A DNA stretch of 64,000 nucleotides, from the NCBI RefSeq assembly GCF_003287275.1, contig NZ_QEVW01000001.1, positions 62,001-126,000 on the forward strand. The letters are read 5' to 3'. Positions 42,103 through 51,312 of this stretch are shown one piece after another; the stretch's first letter is position 1, and each line of letters starts with the position of its first letter. Both the position numbers and the translations under genes were made by a program. This DNA is from Paenibacillus taichungensis (lineage in GTDB: Bacteria; Bacillota; Bacilli; Paenibacillales; Paenibacillaceae). The notes under the pieces are model-generated. The model was given only the letters and a program-made list of their open reading frames with translations, made no database searches and was not told the origin of the DNA.

Positions 42103-42879
42103 ATGAATCCATATCTCTCGACAGACTTATGGAAAGAGACGGTAGAGGAACATTCGATTTTGCTTGGTGAGCCGCCTGAACATAGTGTCCGTACCATTGC
42201 TTTGAGTGAGTTGCATGACGAAGAGGCGTGTCGAGAGTATATCAGCTGGTTTCAGAACTATATCGATGCACCGGACGTGAAGGTTGCTGCTTCCATGTTG
42301 GCCAAGCGGCTTGGCTATCTATGGACGACTCCGCTTGTGACCGCGATGACGTTTCATCATCAGCATGTAACCTTTCAGCTGGAGAACAGCTTTCTCTATC
42401 ATCCGAAGCTCGAAGAGCATGAGGAGGGTACGCGTTTTCCTTTTCTAGCGGTGAGTGGGCTTCGGGCTGAAGAACTGACTGGGGACAGGAGCGTATGGCG
42501 GGAAAAGGCACTACAAGAGATGTTTGCGGTACAGCTTACACCCCTGTTGAAGGCCCTTGCTGCGATTGCGCCTCTTCCAATGAGTATTCTATGGGAGAAT
42601 ATTATGGTACGGATTGGCCGACTATTTGCTCCTGATGAAGCCGAGACAGAGCATGAAAGTAAGAATATCAGAGAGGACTTTTCATATCTGACGCAAGTGG
42701 CATCCGGGCAGGTATTTGGTGTGAGAAAGAATCCGTTGACCCGCTTCACCGAATGCAAAGACAATGGCTACGTTGCCAAAAGCGAGCGGATCACCTGCTG
42801 TTTTTACTATCAGATGTCAGGGGAATATTGCAGGAAATGTCCGAAAATTGACAATGAGAATAAATCTCAATTAAAATGA
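42103..42879 (+). CDS. fhuF: FhuF-type ferric-siderophore reductase
   Basis: 258 residues, starting 1 base after the previous stop. The C-terminal CC-x10-C-x2-C pattern (TCCFYYQMSGEYCRKC) is the 2Fe-2S ligand set of FhuF, which reduces ferric siderophore complexes in the cytoplasm to release iron. Mid-region ILWENIMVRIGRLF is typical. The ATG of the next gene overlaps its stop (ATGA), so translation is coupled. Confidence 0.9.
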   Translation: MNPYLSTDLWKETVEEHSILLGEPPEHSVRTIALSELHDEEACREYISWFQNYIDAPDVKVAASMLAKRLGYLWTTPLVTAMTFHHQHVTFQLENSFLYHPKLEEHEEGTRFPFLAVSGLRAEELTGDRSVWREKALQEMFAVQLTPLLKALAAIAPLPMSILWENIMVRIGRLFAPDEAETEHESKNIREDFSYLTQVASGQVFGVRKNPLTRFTECKDNGYVAKSERITCCFYYQMSGEYCRKCPKIDNENKSQLK

Positions 42880-44645
42880 CAGCAGCAACAATGTACCTAT
42901 GCTATTGTCAGGAGATGAGAGAAATGCCGCTGCAAGAACAGACAAGTGGTTGGAGTGATACGGCGATCAAGATGCTTGCCGGGTATAGCGGTACTTTGCA
43001 GACAGGCGGCGTTCTAAGCGAAACGGATTTAAGTTCAAATGTCTTGCTGCTGGCATGCGGAGGGGAAGGGGAGCTTGCAATGAATGGCGAGGGTTGCCAC
43101 ATTGGGGCTTCTTTTGCCTGTCATGTGGTGGAGGGGTCATCCTTTACGCTGACGGCCAGATCAGAGGACATTCATTATATTGTGATCATGTACAAGGCTT
43201 CTTCCATGGAGGGAGCCTCTCTTGTTGTGCCTTCGTATCGTAAACACCCGCTGCGCAGGTCATTTGTGCAAAACTCCGTAGTCCATGCCGAATGGATCGA
43301 AAACGCGGAAAAAATTGTGGCCAAATGGCGCCGCGGCGAAGGGCTGGAACGTTTCTATGCCAATGCGCTACTCCAGGGGATGATCTACGAGCTGATTATG
43401 GAGTACGAACATGGTCAAGGGGGACCGGAGTCCGACATGGTGGATGTGGTCGTTTCCTATATAACCTCGCATTATCGCCAGAATCTGGAGTTGAAAGAGC
43501 TGGCAGCCCTTGCGGGATGCAGCGTAAGGCAGTTACAGCGCCGATTCAAACAAGAGAAGCAGCTCGGCCCGATGGAGTACGTCATTCAGCTACGCATGGA
43601 AAGTGCCTCGCGCATGCTGCGTCATACGGATGCTTCCATCGGTGAAATTGGGGGCAAAATCGGTTATCAGGATATGTACTATTTCAGCAGAGCGTTTAAA
43701 AAATATTATGGCGTCCCACCGTTGCATTACCGACTTGCCTCCGCTTCAAGAACGGATGCAGACTATGCCAATGCTTTGCTGCAAAACCGCACAGCTTCAT
43801 CATATGAATCTGCCCAAGGCTCAGTCATCTGCCATATGCGAGGGGAGTATACCGTCACCGAATCACCACAACGTATCGCTGTCCTCGATGTGCAATATGC
43901 CGATCACCTGCTTGCGCTCGGGTTGTCTCCAGCAGGAAGTGTCGGAGTGGGAAGTACCGTGTTAACGTTCCCTCCATCACTTCGGGCAGGACTCCAGGAT
44001 ACCGAATTACTTGGAACGTATGAATACCCCGATCTGCCTACGGTGGAGCGACTTGCGCCAGATCTGATTATCTGCACCGAGGTGCATGACCAGTATCATG
44101 AACGGTTAAGCGGAATCGCTCCAGTGCTCATGTTCAAGCGCAACGAAAGCTGGCAGACGATCCTGAGCCTGTTCGGTGAACTGACAGGCAAGCGATCAGA
44201 GGCCAAGCAGATTATTGCGAATTATCACCGACGAACAGCTTTGCTGTCCGAAGAACTGGCTTCGGTATTGGCAGGAAAAAGTGTGGCCCTGATCCGTCCA
44301 TTGGAATCTCTCGTGCGCGTGCACTCTGCTGCTCATCGTACAGGTGCTGTGCTGTACCGTGACCTGGGTCTTCCCGTTCCATTATTTGTAGCAGACACCT
44401 CCGACACGGCCTATCACATCTCGGTGGAGAGACTACCGGCTGTACAAGCCAGCCACTACTTTTTGCTCAGTAATGAACTTATGCAAAATGGCATATCAAC
44501 TACAGAGCAGCGTGTTTGGGGGATGCTGGATTTGGGTGAGCGTCAGCACATACACTCGGTAGATGCTGCGACATGGATCGGTTGTTATGGGCCGATGGGG
44601 ATTAACGGGATTGTGGATCAGATTGAACAGGCTTTGTTGGCTTGA
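42876..44645 (+). CDS. AraC-family regulator fused to a siderophore-binding domain (Btr type)
   Basis: 589 residues from ATG 42876, overlapping fhuF by 4 bases. Residues 1-180 are an AraC-type sensor region; about 185-290 are the two helix-turn-helices (LELKELAALAGCSVRQLQRRF and IGEIGGKIGYQDMYYFSRAFKKYYGVPP). Residues 310-589 form a FeuA-like binding domain (PQRIAVLDVQYADHLLALGLSPAGS). In B. subtilis Btr the binding domain senses bacillibactin and activates uptake. By analogy it activates this operon when ferric siderophore enters the cell, on top of Fur control. Confidence 0.92.
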   Translation: MTAATMYLCYCQEMREMPLQEQTSGWSDTAIKMLAGYSGTLQTGGVLSETDLSSNVLLLACGGEGELAMNGEGCHIGASFACHVVEGSSFTLTARSEDIHYIVIMYKASSMEGASLVVPSYRKHPLRRSFVQNSVVHAEWIENAEKIVAKWRRGEGLERFYANALLQGMIYELIMEYEHGQGGPESDMVDVVVSYITSHYRQNLELKELAALAGCSVRQLQRRFKQEKQLGPMEYVIQLRMESASRMLRHTDASIGEIGGKIGYQDMYYFSRAFKKYYGVPPLHYRLASASRTDADYANALLQNRTASSYESAQGSVICHMRGEYTVTESPQRIAVLDVQYADHLLALGLSPAGSVGVGSTVLTFPPSLRAGLQDTELLGTYEYPDLPTVERLAPDLIICTEVHDQYHERLSGIAPVLMFKRNESWQTILSLFGELTGKRSEAKQIIANYHRRTALLSEELASVLAGKSVALIRPLESLVRVHSAAHRTGAVLYRDLGLPVPLFVADTSDTAYHISVERLPAVQASHYFLLSNELMQNGISTTEQRVWGMLDLGERQHIHSVDAATWIGCYGPMGINGIVDQIEQALLA

Positions 44646-44679
44646 GAAGTAGCTTTATCATGATAAGAAAAGTCATACT

Positions 44680-44812
44680 CGTGGGGGCTGTCCCATAAGT
44701 GGAAAATGATTAGGCATATCCCCATGATTAACATGATAAAAACAAAAGAAACCGTTCCTGGGTAAAGTGGAAGTGTTAGCAGCCACATGCCAAAGGAGAC
44801 GGTTTCTTTGTA
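44680..44812. other. Possible IS end remnant with hairpin
   Basis: GGGGCTGTCCCATAAG at about 44685 looks like the terminal repeat of an IS1182- or IS5-group element. About 50 bases later AAGAAACCGT (44750s) pairs with ACGGTTTCTTTG (44800s). No transposase sequence remains in this gap. Confidence 0.35.
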
Positions 44813-44906
44813 CATTAAAAATAGTATGATTTTACTTTATTTATTTTACTTCCCGACAAATGGAAAAGAGAAACAGTTCTATATCTATTTATGATTGTTG
44901 TTTTTA

Positions 44907-45590
44907 TCATTGAACCTGGTCTCTATTAATTTTTCCATCCACAATTTCGATGATTCGGTTGCATCTTTTGGCGACCTCCAAATCATGCGTTACGATAATG
45001 ACGGTTTTTCCTTCCTGATGGAGCTGTTGTAAGAGATTCATGATCTCCTCTCCGGTTTTTCGATCCAGATTTCCTGTCGGCTCATCGGCTAGAATTAGTT
45101 CTGGCTCTCCGACCAAGGCTCTGGCGATGGCAGTTCGCTGCTGTTGTCCACCCGATAGTTCATCCGTTTTTTTGTGCATGTGCTCCTTCAAACCGACTTT
45201 TTCAATATACAGCTGCGCTTTGGCGACGCGATCTTTATGTTTTAATTTTCGGTAGGTAAGAGGCAGTGCCACATTATCAAGAACAGAATAGTCCTTTAAC
45301 AACGCAAAGAATTGAAAAACAAATCCTATCGTTTGATTTCTGGTTTTGTGCATTTTATGATTTTTAATTTCTTGAAGCGAGTTGCCTTTTAGAAAAAAAT
45401 CACCTTCCGTGGGGAAGTCAATCAACCCTAGTATATTTAACAGTGTACTTTTACCAGAACCAGAGGGCCCCATAATGGCAATCAGTTCACCCCGGTGAAT
45501 ATTCAGGTTAATACCATCCAGAGCAAAGGTCTCATGATGTTTACGACGATATATTTTTTTAATTTCTTGTAATTGAATTAGTTCATCCAT
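44907..45590 (-). CDS. ABC transporter ATPase, MacB/LolD type
   Basis: 227 residues from ATG 45590 (GGAGG upstream; a GTG one codon earlier is possible). Walker [10 protein letters not shown], signature LSGGQQQR and Walker B ILADEPTG are intact. It belongs to the MacB/LolD group that drives FtsX-type permeases. It overlaps the stop of the upstream permease gene (ATGA). Together with two permeases and a small secreted protein it forms one reverse-strand operon. Confidence 0.94.
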   Translation of the reverse strand: MDELIQLQEIKKIYRRKHHETFALDGINLNIHRGELIAIMGPSGSGKSTLLNILGLIDFPTEGDFFLKGNSLQEIKNHKMHKTRNQTIGFVFQFFALLKDYSVLDNVALPLTYRKLKHKDRVAKAQLYIEKVGLKEHMHKKTDELSGGQQQRTAIARALVGEPELILADEPTGNLDRKTGEEIMNLLQQLHQEGKTVIIVTHDLEVAKRCNRIIEIVDGKINRDQVQ

Positions 45591-46846
45591 CACTCCATTC
45601 CTCCAATCAATGATTTAGGTTCCAGTCGCCGAATGAATAGATATACAATACAGCTTGAGATCATAATGATCATGAACAACACCAAGAAAACAAAGAAAAG
45701 GATTGTACCATTCAGTTTATAGTCGAGTGGACTGGCATAGTTAAATTCACTTGAGAACCGTAACAGCCCGTTATATTTCCATAGAAAATGTGTCAGGGAT
45801 AATACCGCCCCCGTGAGGCCAATGATTGAATTTTCGATACTGATTTGGCCTAAAATTCCAAGCTTACTTTCTCCTAATGCCAACTTTATCCCAAGTTCCC
45901 TTTTTCGGATCATAATAGATACGACGGTTGTAACTACAATGCCAATGACGGAAAAGATAATAAAGGAGGCTCCTAATATGAGTTGAGGAATTTCGATAAA
46001 GGCATTATCCCGCACATTCTGCCGTACTTCATCCCCAAAATTTTTCAAACTTAACAAAACATCATTTCCCGGTAGTCGAAGGGTTTGTGTCAATTTCTCC
46101 AGATCCGCACCATCACGCAAACTCAAAATCGTACCTAAATGTAACCTTGTAAACATGGAGTTATAATCGTTATAAATATCCTTAGACATAGGGATGAACA
46201 TCGCTTTATCCAATTTCTGATAAATGTTTGACGTGTTGTTATTCACAATGTATTTATCAGGCAAGAAACCGTTAATTTTGTATTGTCCATTAATGACATC
46301 GCCGATCTTGTAATATTTTTTGAAGTAGGAACCAACCAGAACATCGACGTTCTCATTGCGATTTTTATTAAAATCCTCTGCAGAAAAGCCTTGTCCTGGC
46401 TCCAACTTCAAGTCTAAAAGCTGATAATAGTTTTGATCCATAACGATTGCACTAATTGAAGGTTCGTTATATCCCAGGTTAGTTTTGGTTAATTCAGCCA
46501 CCATCGTATTGTTAAGTGGACCCATGCCTGGGTCAAGCATAATATTATCCTCGTAGTACGTACCATAGGAGATAACATCTGGATTATGATCAAGTTGGGT
46601 GTATAGGTTTTCGACTTGTTCTTGATTAAACTTTTCTTTCTGAAATCCATTCGTAATCTTACCCGGTACAACTAAATAGGTGCTTTTTAAGTCCAAAATG
46701 GATTGAGTGTTCAGATAAGACAGGTTGTAAAAGATGTTGACCGAGCCTGTTATGGTGGATAAGCCGTACGTGAACTGAATAAGCAGCAGGATTGAAATGA
46801 CCCATCTATTCTTCAATGCAGCGATAGCACTTTGTATTCTAAACAT
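45590..46846 (-). CDS. FtsX-like ABC permease
   Basis: 418 residues; AAAGGAG precedes its ATG. One N-terminal helix, a large extracellular domain of about 250 residues, then three C-terminal helices (LILGASFIIFSVIGIVVTTVVSIM, IGLTGAVLSLTHFL, GTILFFVFLVLFMIIMIS) with REL-GIKLALGESK, the FtsX/MacB signature. It couples ATP use in the cytoplasm to work outside the membrane. Partner of the ATPase and of the second permease. Confidence 0.9.
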   Translation of the reverse strand: MFRIQSAIAALKNRWVISILLLIQFTYGLSTITGSVNIFYNLSYLNTQSILDLKSTYLVVPGKITNGFQKEKFNQEQVENLYTQLDHNPDVISYGTYYEDNIMLDPGMGPLNNTMVAELTKTNLGYNEPSISAIVMDQNYYQLLDLKLEPGQGFSAEDFNKNRNENVDVLVGSYFKKYYKIGDVINGQYKINGFLPDKYIVNNNTSNIYQKLDKAMFIPMSKDIYNDYNSMFTRLHLGTILSLRDGADLEKLTQTLRLPGNDVLLSLKNFGDEVRQNVRDNAFIEIPQLILGASFIIFSVIGIVVTTVVSIMIRKRELGIKLALGESKLGILGQISIENSIIGLTGAVLSLTHFLWKYNGLLRFSSEFNYASPLDYKLNGTILFFVFLVLFMIIMISSCIVYLFIRRLEPKSLIGGME

Positions 46847-46850
46847 GGCT

Positions 46851-47951
46851 TTACTCCTTTAATGCCTTGGCAGGTTCGATTTTCAACATATGAAAAAATG
46901 GGATGATTGCTGTAATCACTGAAATGGCAAGTGTGATCAGTATCCCGAGCATAAAATGATTAAAGCTTACACTGATATAATAGCTGGTCACATCGAGAAT
47001 CTTTAGACTTTGTTTGCTGAGAAGCCATTGAATTAAGATAGAAAAGGTTCCTGCCAGAACCGCACAGATAAAAAGCTGACTGAGGATATAAAAGAATAAA
47101 TTGAAATGGCTTGCTCCCAGAGCTTTTCTTAATGAAATTTCTTTCCTTTTCAAATAAATCGAAAGGTAGCTCACGTTAATACAATTGATCAGGGCAATCA
47201 AAAATAGTTTATAAGGATAACTGAGTACTTCTTTTACGCCTTGTCTTGTATTTTTTTCATTTTTGTAATTTTCGTTTTCATTCACAATCTTCGCTTGTAC
47301 TTCAACATTTTCTTGTGTGATCTCATCAACAAAATGATTGATTTCAGTCTCCGGATTATGATTCGACCTGACGATAAGTTGGAGTACTTTTTGCTTCATG
47401 ATGTCCTGTTTAATAGAATCAGGCAGTTCATTCAGATCAACATACATCTTATAATTGTAGACATTAATCAACTCGTCCCCTAAATCTTTGCCTGCTATTC
47501 CTTTGATTGTGTAATGTTTATTCATCAGTGTCAGGGCTCCAATATGATTGGATACGAGTCTGCCTACAATAATTTCGCTTGATTCATTTAAGTCTATATT
47601 TGTTCCTTCAATTAGAGGAGGAGACCAATGTTCATGATTTAACAGCCCAACGATCTGGATCTGCCCTATTCCTGGTACCGTAGTCGTAATATCACCGGTA
47701 ATTACGCTTGCAAGATCAAAATTAGCATCTGCTATTTTTTGAACCTCAAGCAAATCTAGTTGTTTAAAGTTGGTTAACGTGACAGAATAATAATTTTTGA
47801 AATATCCATTTTTCGAATGGTAAAAGTGCTCATCGTAATAGCTTTGAGTGGATAGAGCGATCAGAAAGGGCAAGGTCGTTAAGACAAAGCCTATGAAAAG
47901 AAGAATAAATATTTTTTTGCTTGCTAGTATAGCTCTTAGAATCTGTCGCAT
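46851..47951 (-). CDS. Second FtsX-like ABC permease
   Basis: 366 residues from ATG 47951 (GGAGG upstream); four bases separate it from the next gene. Same plan as its neighbour: N-terminal helix, extracellular domain, three C-terminal helices, with RKEISLRKALGASHFN. Together with the other permease it may form a heterodimeric MacB-like complex. The first gene of the operon (48388-48020) encodes a small secreted protein, its possible substrate. Confidence 0.9.
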   Translation of the reverse strand: MRQILRAILASKKIFILLFIGFVLTTLPFLIALSTQSYYDEHFYHSKNGYFKNYYSVTLTNFKQLDLLEVQKIADANFDLASVITGDITTTVPGIGQIQIVGLLNHEHWSPPLIEGTNIDLNESSEIIVGRLVSNHIGALTLMNKHYTIKGIAGKDLGDELINVYNYKMYVDLNELPDSIKQDIMKQKVLQLIVRSNHNPETEINHFVDEITQENVEVQAKIVNENENYKNEKNTRQGVKEVLSYPYKLFLIALINCINVSYLSIYLKRKEISLRKALGASHFNLFFYILSQLFICAVLAGTFSILIQWLLSKQSLKILDVTSYYISVSFNHFMLGILITLAISVITAIIPFFHMLKIEPAKALKE

Positions 47952-48019
47952 AGCCGCCTCCAATAACTAAAACGTGAATAAGGCGAAGTAGCCTTATTCA
48001 CGCTATGTAATGCTAGAAA

Positions 48020-48388
48020 TTATTTAAAATCGAGATTTTTCGATACATATGCACTATCGCCCACCATGACCCACTCATGAGTCGAAGTACCACTGCTTAT
48101 GGCACCACCCGTTAGAAAATTCACGGATACGCTGTCAGTCGATTTGGCTGGATCTTTTTCGTTATAACCGGATGAACCATCGTTAGTTCTGGCCGAAACA
48201 GTCATTTTGTAATAGTACGGTTCATTAGTCTGCTTAGTGACTGCATTAATATTGGCTCTCGCACCGGAACCAAACCAAGTAGCAGTGGAGTTCCAATCAA
48301 TTGAGGCAAAGGAAACAGAAGAAACAGTACCTAATAAGATTGCTGTGATCCCCAGAGAAGCAAACGACTTTTTCAACAAACTTTTCAT
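48020..48388 (-). CDS. Small secreted protein, bacteriocin-like
   Basis: 122 residues; AGGAG precedes the ATG. A Sec signal peptide (LGITAILLGTVSSVSFA) leaves a mature protein of about 95 residues rich in Ser, Thr, Asn and aromatic residues, without cysteines. The mature part (IDWNSTATWFGSGARANIN, YYYKMTVSARTNDGSSGYNEKD, STHEWVMVGDSAYVSKN) resembles lactococcin-972-like products in size and layout, but the match is weak. Its operon carries an ABC/FtsX module like those giving producer immunity or export. A bacteriocin role is inference. Confidence 0.6.
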   Translation of the reverse strand: MKSLLKKSFASLGITAILLGTVSSVSFASIDWNSTATWFGSGARANINAVTKQTNEPYYYKMTVSARTNDGSSGYNEKDPAKSTDSVSVNFLTGGAISSGTSTHEWVMVGDSAYVSKNLDFK

Positions 48389-48549
48389 GTAAAAACTTCA
48401 CTCCTTTTAGATTAATTTGTGGCCACATACAAATACTACCATATGGAAAATGTATATCAATATATTTACTAAAATTTAACAATTAGTTTACATTGAATTT
48501 ATAATCCATAAGAAAATACACGAAAATGTCTCTCCGCGTACCTGGAATT

Positions 48550-48640
48550 CCTATAAATTTAATATTCATTGTCAAAATGGTTTGTATTCATATACGGAGG
48601 CATTCTTTCGCCACTTATGTGCTGGAAAATTTCTTTCTTA
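48550..48640 (+). pseudogene. Third recombinase remnant
   Basis: A frame containing IHIRRHSFATYVLEN aligns with IHVLRHSFATHLLEN of the recombinase at 7139 (H/R box region). About 30 residues are recognisable; no other catalytic box remains. It lies just upstream of an attI-like sequence, as the two larger copies do. Confidence 0.7.
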
Positions 48641-48711
48641 AGAAATGTAATAATAGGGGTTATTATATACAAATCACGAGATGTAATATGTTTAACTGGC
48701 AAAGTAACTAG

Positions 48712-48732
48712 ATTAGATGTTATCAGAAATGA
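48712..48732 (+). other. Third attI-like site
   Basis: ATTAGATGTTATCAGAAATG closely matches AATTAGATGTTAAGTGAAAT after the first recombinase. It directly precedes a cassette-type gene. Confidence 0.55.
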
Positions 48733-48757
48733 ATTGCACAAAATACGAGGTGATGGA

Positions 48758-49363
48758 ATGAGAAAAAATATTGCACTAATCACACTAATGGTTGGATTGA
48801 TCATAAGCCTTTACTTCAACTATCAATTCAAAGCGTACAAGGACAATCAAAAAGTTGATTACACGATTAAACTAAATCATGGAACTCAAATGGGTATAAA
48901 AGAATCAATTCAGAATTTAGATTATGTGATAAAGAGCTTAGAAGACAATTCTTCGAAGGAAACAGTCATATATACATTAGGGAATCTGGCAGTATCTTTA
49001 AAAGTGGGTGAAGAATCATTCATCTTTCTTGATTCTGATTTCAGGGAGGATCAATCATCATCAACCTATTTAATCTATAATGTGTTTAGAGATATGTACT
49101 GGTATATACGAGCAGATATCACAGACGATATTTTATCGAATAAGGTATCGCTAGAAAAAGAATCGAGAAATCAACTTATTCTGGATATAGGAGTGCTCAA
49201 ACAAGATCTGGAGTATATTGATAATCAATTTAACGAGGATATTCTGAAAGAACAAAGTCCTAAGTGGATTGAAAACAAATGGAAAGAGTTAATTGGAGAG
49301 ATTGTAAATCGAAATCCGGATTTTAAGTTATATGAAAGAATTAAGGTGAAGTACAACTTATAA
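48758..49363 (+). CDS. Unknown membrane-anchored protein, first gene after the third site
   Basis: 201 residues from ATG 48758 (GAGGTGATG upstream); the open frame continues upstream through the attI-like region but this start is the natural one. One N-terminal helix (IALITLMVGLIISLYFNYQF) then an extracellular helical domain (MGIKESIQNLDYVIKSLEDNS, LAVSLKVGEESFIFLDS). No known domain. AT-rich, cassette-like composition. Confidence 0.75.
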   Translation: MRKNIALITLMVGLIISLYFNYQFKAYKDNQKVDYTIKLNHGTQMGIKESIQNLDYVIKSLEDNSSKETVIYTLGNLAVSLKVGEESFIFLDSDFREDQSSSTYLIYNVFRDMYWYIRADITDDILSNKVSLEKESRNQLILDIGVLKQDLEYIDNQFNEDILKEQSPKWIENKWKELIGEIVNRNPDFKLYERIKVKYNL

Positions 49364-49387
49364 GTAGTTTGTGGAAGGCAATTGACA

Positions 49388-49532
49388 TCTAAATAACAAC
49401 ATATCTACGCCGTTGCTTTCGCTTCTTGGTCTGTTGAGGGTATTCGAAGAAGTGGAGTTAGCAGGTAACCCTGCACTACCTAATCGTGTCGCGGCAAGTC
49501 GCTGCACTCTTTGAGGCAGTGAGGGTTTACTT
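49388..49532 (+). repeat. Cassette recombination site S16 (right end lost)
   Basis: AAATAACAACATATCTACGCC on the left and inner AACCCTGCAC.../AGTGAGGGTT elements of the long class; the right arm CGTAGATAC...ACGTTAT is absent. Confidence 0.8.
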
Positions 49533-49584
49533 AAAAATAGAGGATATTTGTGGTACAGGTCTAAAGTGGAAGGGAAGAATCTAA

Positions 49585-49893
49585 ATGAACAACATAAACA
49601 CTCATAATTGCAACCTAAATATAAGGTATAATCTGCCTGATGAGGTGTGGGCTAAAGTTTCTAAAGTATATGAGCATATGCCAGGGTGGATCGGTTATAA
49701 AAGTGGAATTCCTTATTGGTTTGGAACTGAAGAAGAAGATGTATTTATTGCAGCATCCGTTGAGCCTAGTGGGTTATCTTTTTATGCACAGATGAACAGC
49801 GAAGTATGGATGTCCTGGATAGAAACATTTAAGTTGGAAGCGTTAAAAATGTTGGGTACTGATGTTGGTGAACCTGAGGATGGATATGTGTGA
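49585..49893 (+). CDS. Unknown 102-residue protein, cassette
   Basis: GGAAGGGAAG precedes ATG 49585. The protein is soluble with many aromatics (LPDEVWAKVSKVYEHMPGWIGY, GIPYWFGTEEEDVFIAASVEPSGLSFYAQM). No domain recognised; the pattern resembles small Bacillota hypothetical proteins associated with immunity loci, without firm support. The 230 bases after it, before S17, show nothing. Confidence 0.65.
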   Translation: MNNINTHNCNLNIRYNLPDEVWAKVSKVYEHMPGWIGYKSGIPYWFGTEEEDVFIAASVEPSGLSFYAQMNSEVWMSWIETFKLEALKMLGTDVGEPEDGYV

Positions 49894-50124
49894 TATTTGC
49901 TTAAATACACCAAATTTAGAATTGTTGAGTGAGTTAATGTAGGGTTAATGATATGTTTAACTTTTATCGTAACAATATGGTTATACCCGCAGGATTCATC
50001 CAAACATATTTCAGAAATTATAGTAGAAGATATTAAAAATTTCTGGATTAAATGAGGATTTCACTTGGTATATATTTTCTGATTAAACAATATTTTTTGG
50101 AGTATTTCAGGTGGAATGAGACAT

Positions 50125-50269
50125 CACATAACAAAAGTTTCACGTTACGAGATACGCCCTTGATTGTATAAAATAGATACACTAGAAGCATAACTTACCC
50201 ACACAGGTTTTATCCTAAGATAAGAGCTATCTAAAATGAAGCCAGTCGTGAATCTTTGAATGTTAGGAT
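50125..50269 (+). repeat. Cassette recombination site S17 (long class)
   Basis: CACATAACAAAAGTTTCACG and GTCGTGAATCTTTGAATG-TTAGGAT, with the TAAGATAAGAGCTATCTAA module shared with S8. Confidence 0.83.
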
Positions 50270-50295
50270 AAATCCATACATCAACTCTTAAAGAG

Positions 50296-50727
50296 GTGAA
50301 ACTCCTGAAAGACAAAACCGAAGTAATGGCTTATTTTAGTTTGTTTGGAGATGAATTCGATCCGAATTATGTAACTTCAATACTTAAAATTGAACCTACG
50401 AATACGGCTTATAAAGGCGATATAATTAACAAAAAGCATCGAATAAAAGAAACATCATGGACATTAGGTACGGATTATGAAAAGTCATTAGATGTGAATC
50501 ACCAATTAACAAAAGTAGTCGATTTATTAAAAAATAAAGTGAAAGAAATCAATTCGATACGGATTGAACATAAATTAATTACGAAATTTTTCATTGTAAT
50601 AAGAATAGAAGAGGGCAAAACTCCTGCTCTTTATTTCGATTCTGATTTTATTGAATTCGTTAATATGATTCATGCTGAAATTGATGTGGATTTGTATACA
50701 AATCCATATGATGAAGAATTGGAATAA
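50296..50727 (+). CDS. DUF4279 protein, cassette
   Basis: 143 residues from GTG 50296, whose GTG lies in AAAGAGGTG; a CTG three codons later is the other candidate. The DUF4279 pattern is clear: AYFSLFGDEFDPNYVTSILKIEPTNTAYKGD and a Trp in ETSWTLG. These proteins are common next to toxin or immunity genes in Bacillota; no activity is established. It is followed only by the right half of a palindrome. Confidence 0.85.
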   Translation: MKLLKDKTEVMAYFSLFGDEFDPNYVTSILKIEPTNTAYKGDIINKKHRIKETSWTLGTDYEKSLDVNHQLTKVVDLLKNKVKEINSIRIEHKLITKFFIVIRIEEGKTPALYFDSDFIEFVNMIHAEIDVDLYTNPYDEELE

Positions 50728-50749
50728 GAAATGAAATTTGTAAGAATCT

Positions 50750-50775
50750 CTCGTGAATACAGGAACGTTATATGA
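50750..50775 (+). repeat. Right half of a cassette site (S18 right)
   Basis: TCGTGAATACAGGAACG-TTATATGA; no left arm upstream. Followed by the same cassette head as at 39389. Confidence 0.8.
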
Positions 50776-50816
50776 AATCCTCAAGAAGTAAAAAACCGTA
50801 AAGGAAGTGAGAAAAA

Positions 50817-51113
50817 TTGATTAATAGCCAGAAAGTGATCAAGCGTTTTTTAGAAGATGAGATTTCATCGCAAGAACTTTATGAGGTTATGTTTGATTTT
50901 ATTGACTCCGTTCACATTCGTAACGGTGAGTTCGAGGGGAACTATTTCATCATCAAGAAGATGGATTTAAACAACTTTATTATCTAAGCAGAGAATATCC
51001 ATCCAGATGAAAATCATAGAGAAATTCCATATAGTTTTTCGATCTATAAAGTAAGCTTGCTTAAAGAAATAAATAATCAGGCAAGAGAAAATAATTACAT
51101 ATTAAAACCGTAG
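50817..51113 (+). pseudogene. Unknown cassette gene with in-frame stops
   Basis: From TTG 50817 (GGAAGTGAG upstream) 56 codons (VIKRFLEDEISSQELYEVMF, ...KKMDLNNFII) run to TAA 50985. The same frame continues (AENIHPDENHREIPYSFSIYK...ILKP) to TAG 51111. Together they read as one protein of about 98 residues. The head of this cassette is shared with 39389. Confidence 0.65.
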
Positions 51114-51312
51114 ATGCTATATCATTGATTGGGCTTCCTGATAGATAAAGAAATAAAATTGTTAATTGGAAAGGTGAAATTCTCCGACCTCTTTCCGAAT
51201 TGAGTGTAATTGCATTTGAGAAATAACTTAGATTCATGTGAAATTCTTTGAGAACGCATACATAAAAACAAAAATGTGCAAGTAAACAATTAAAATAAAA
51301 GGAGAGAAGCTA

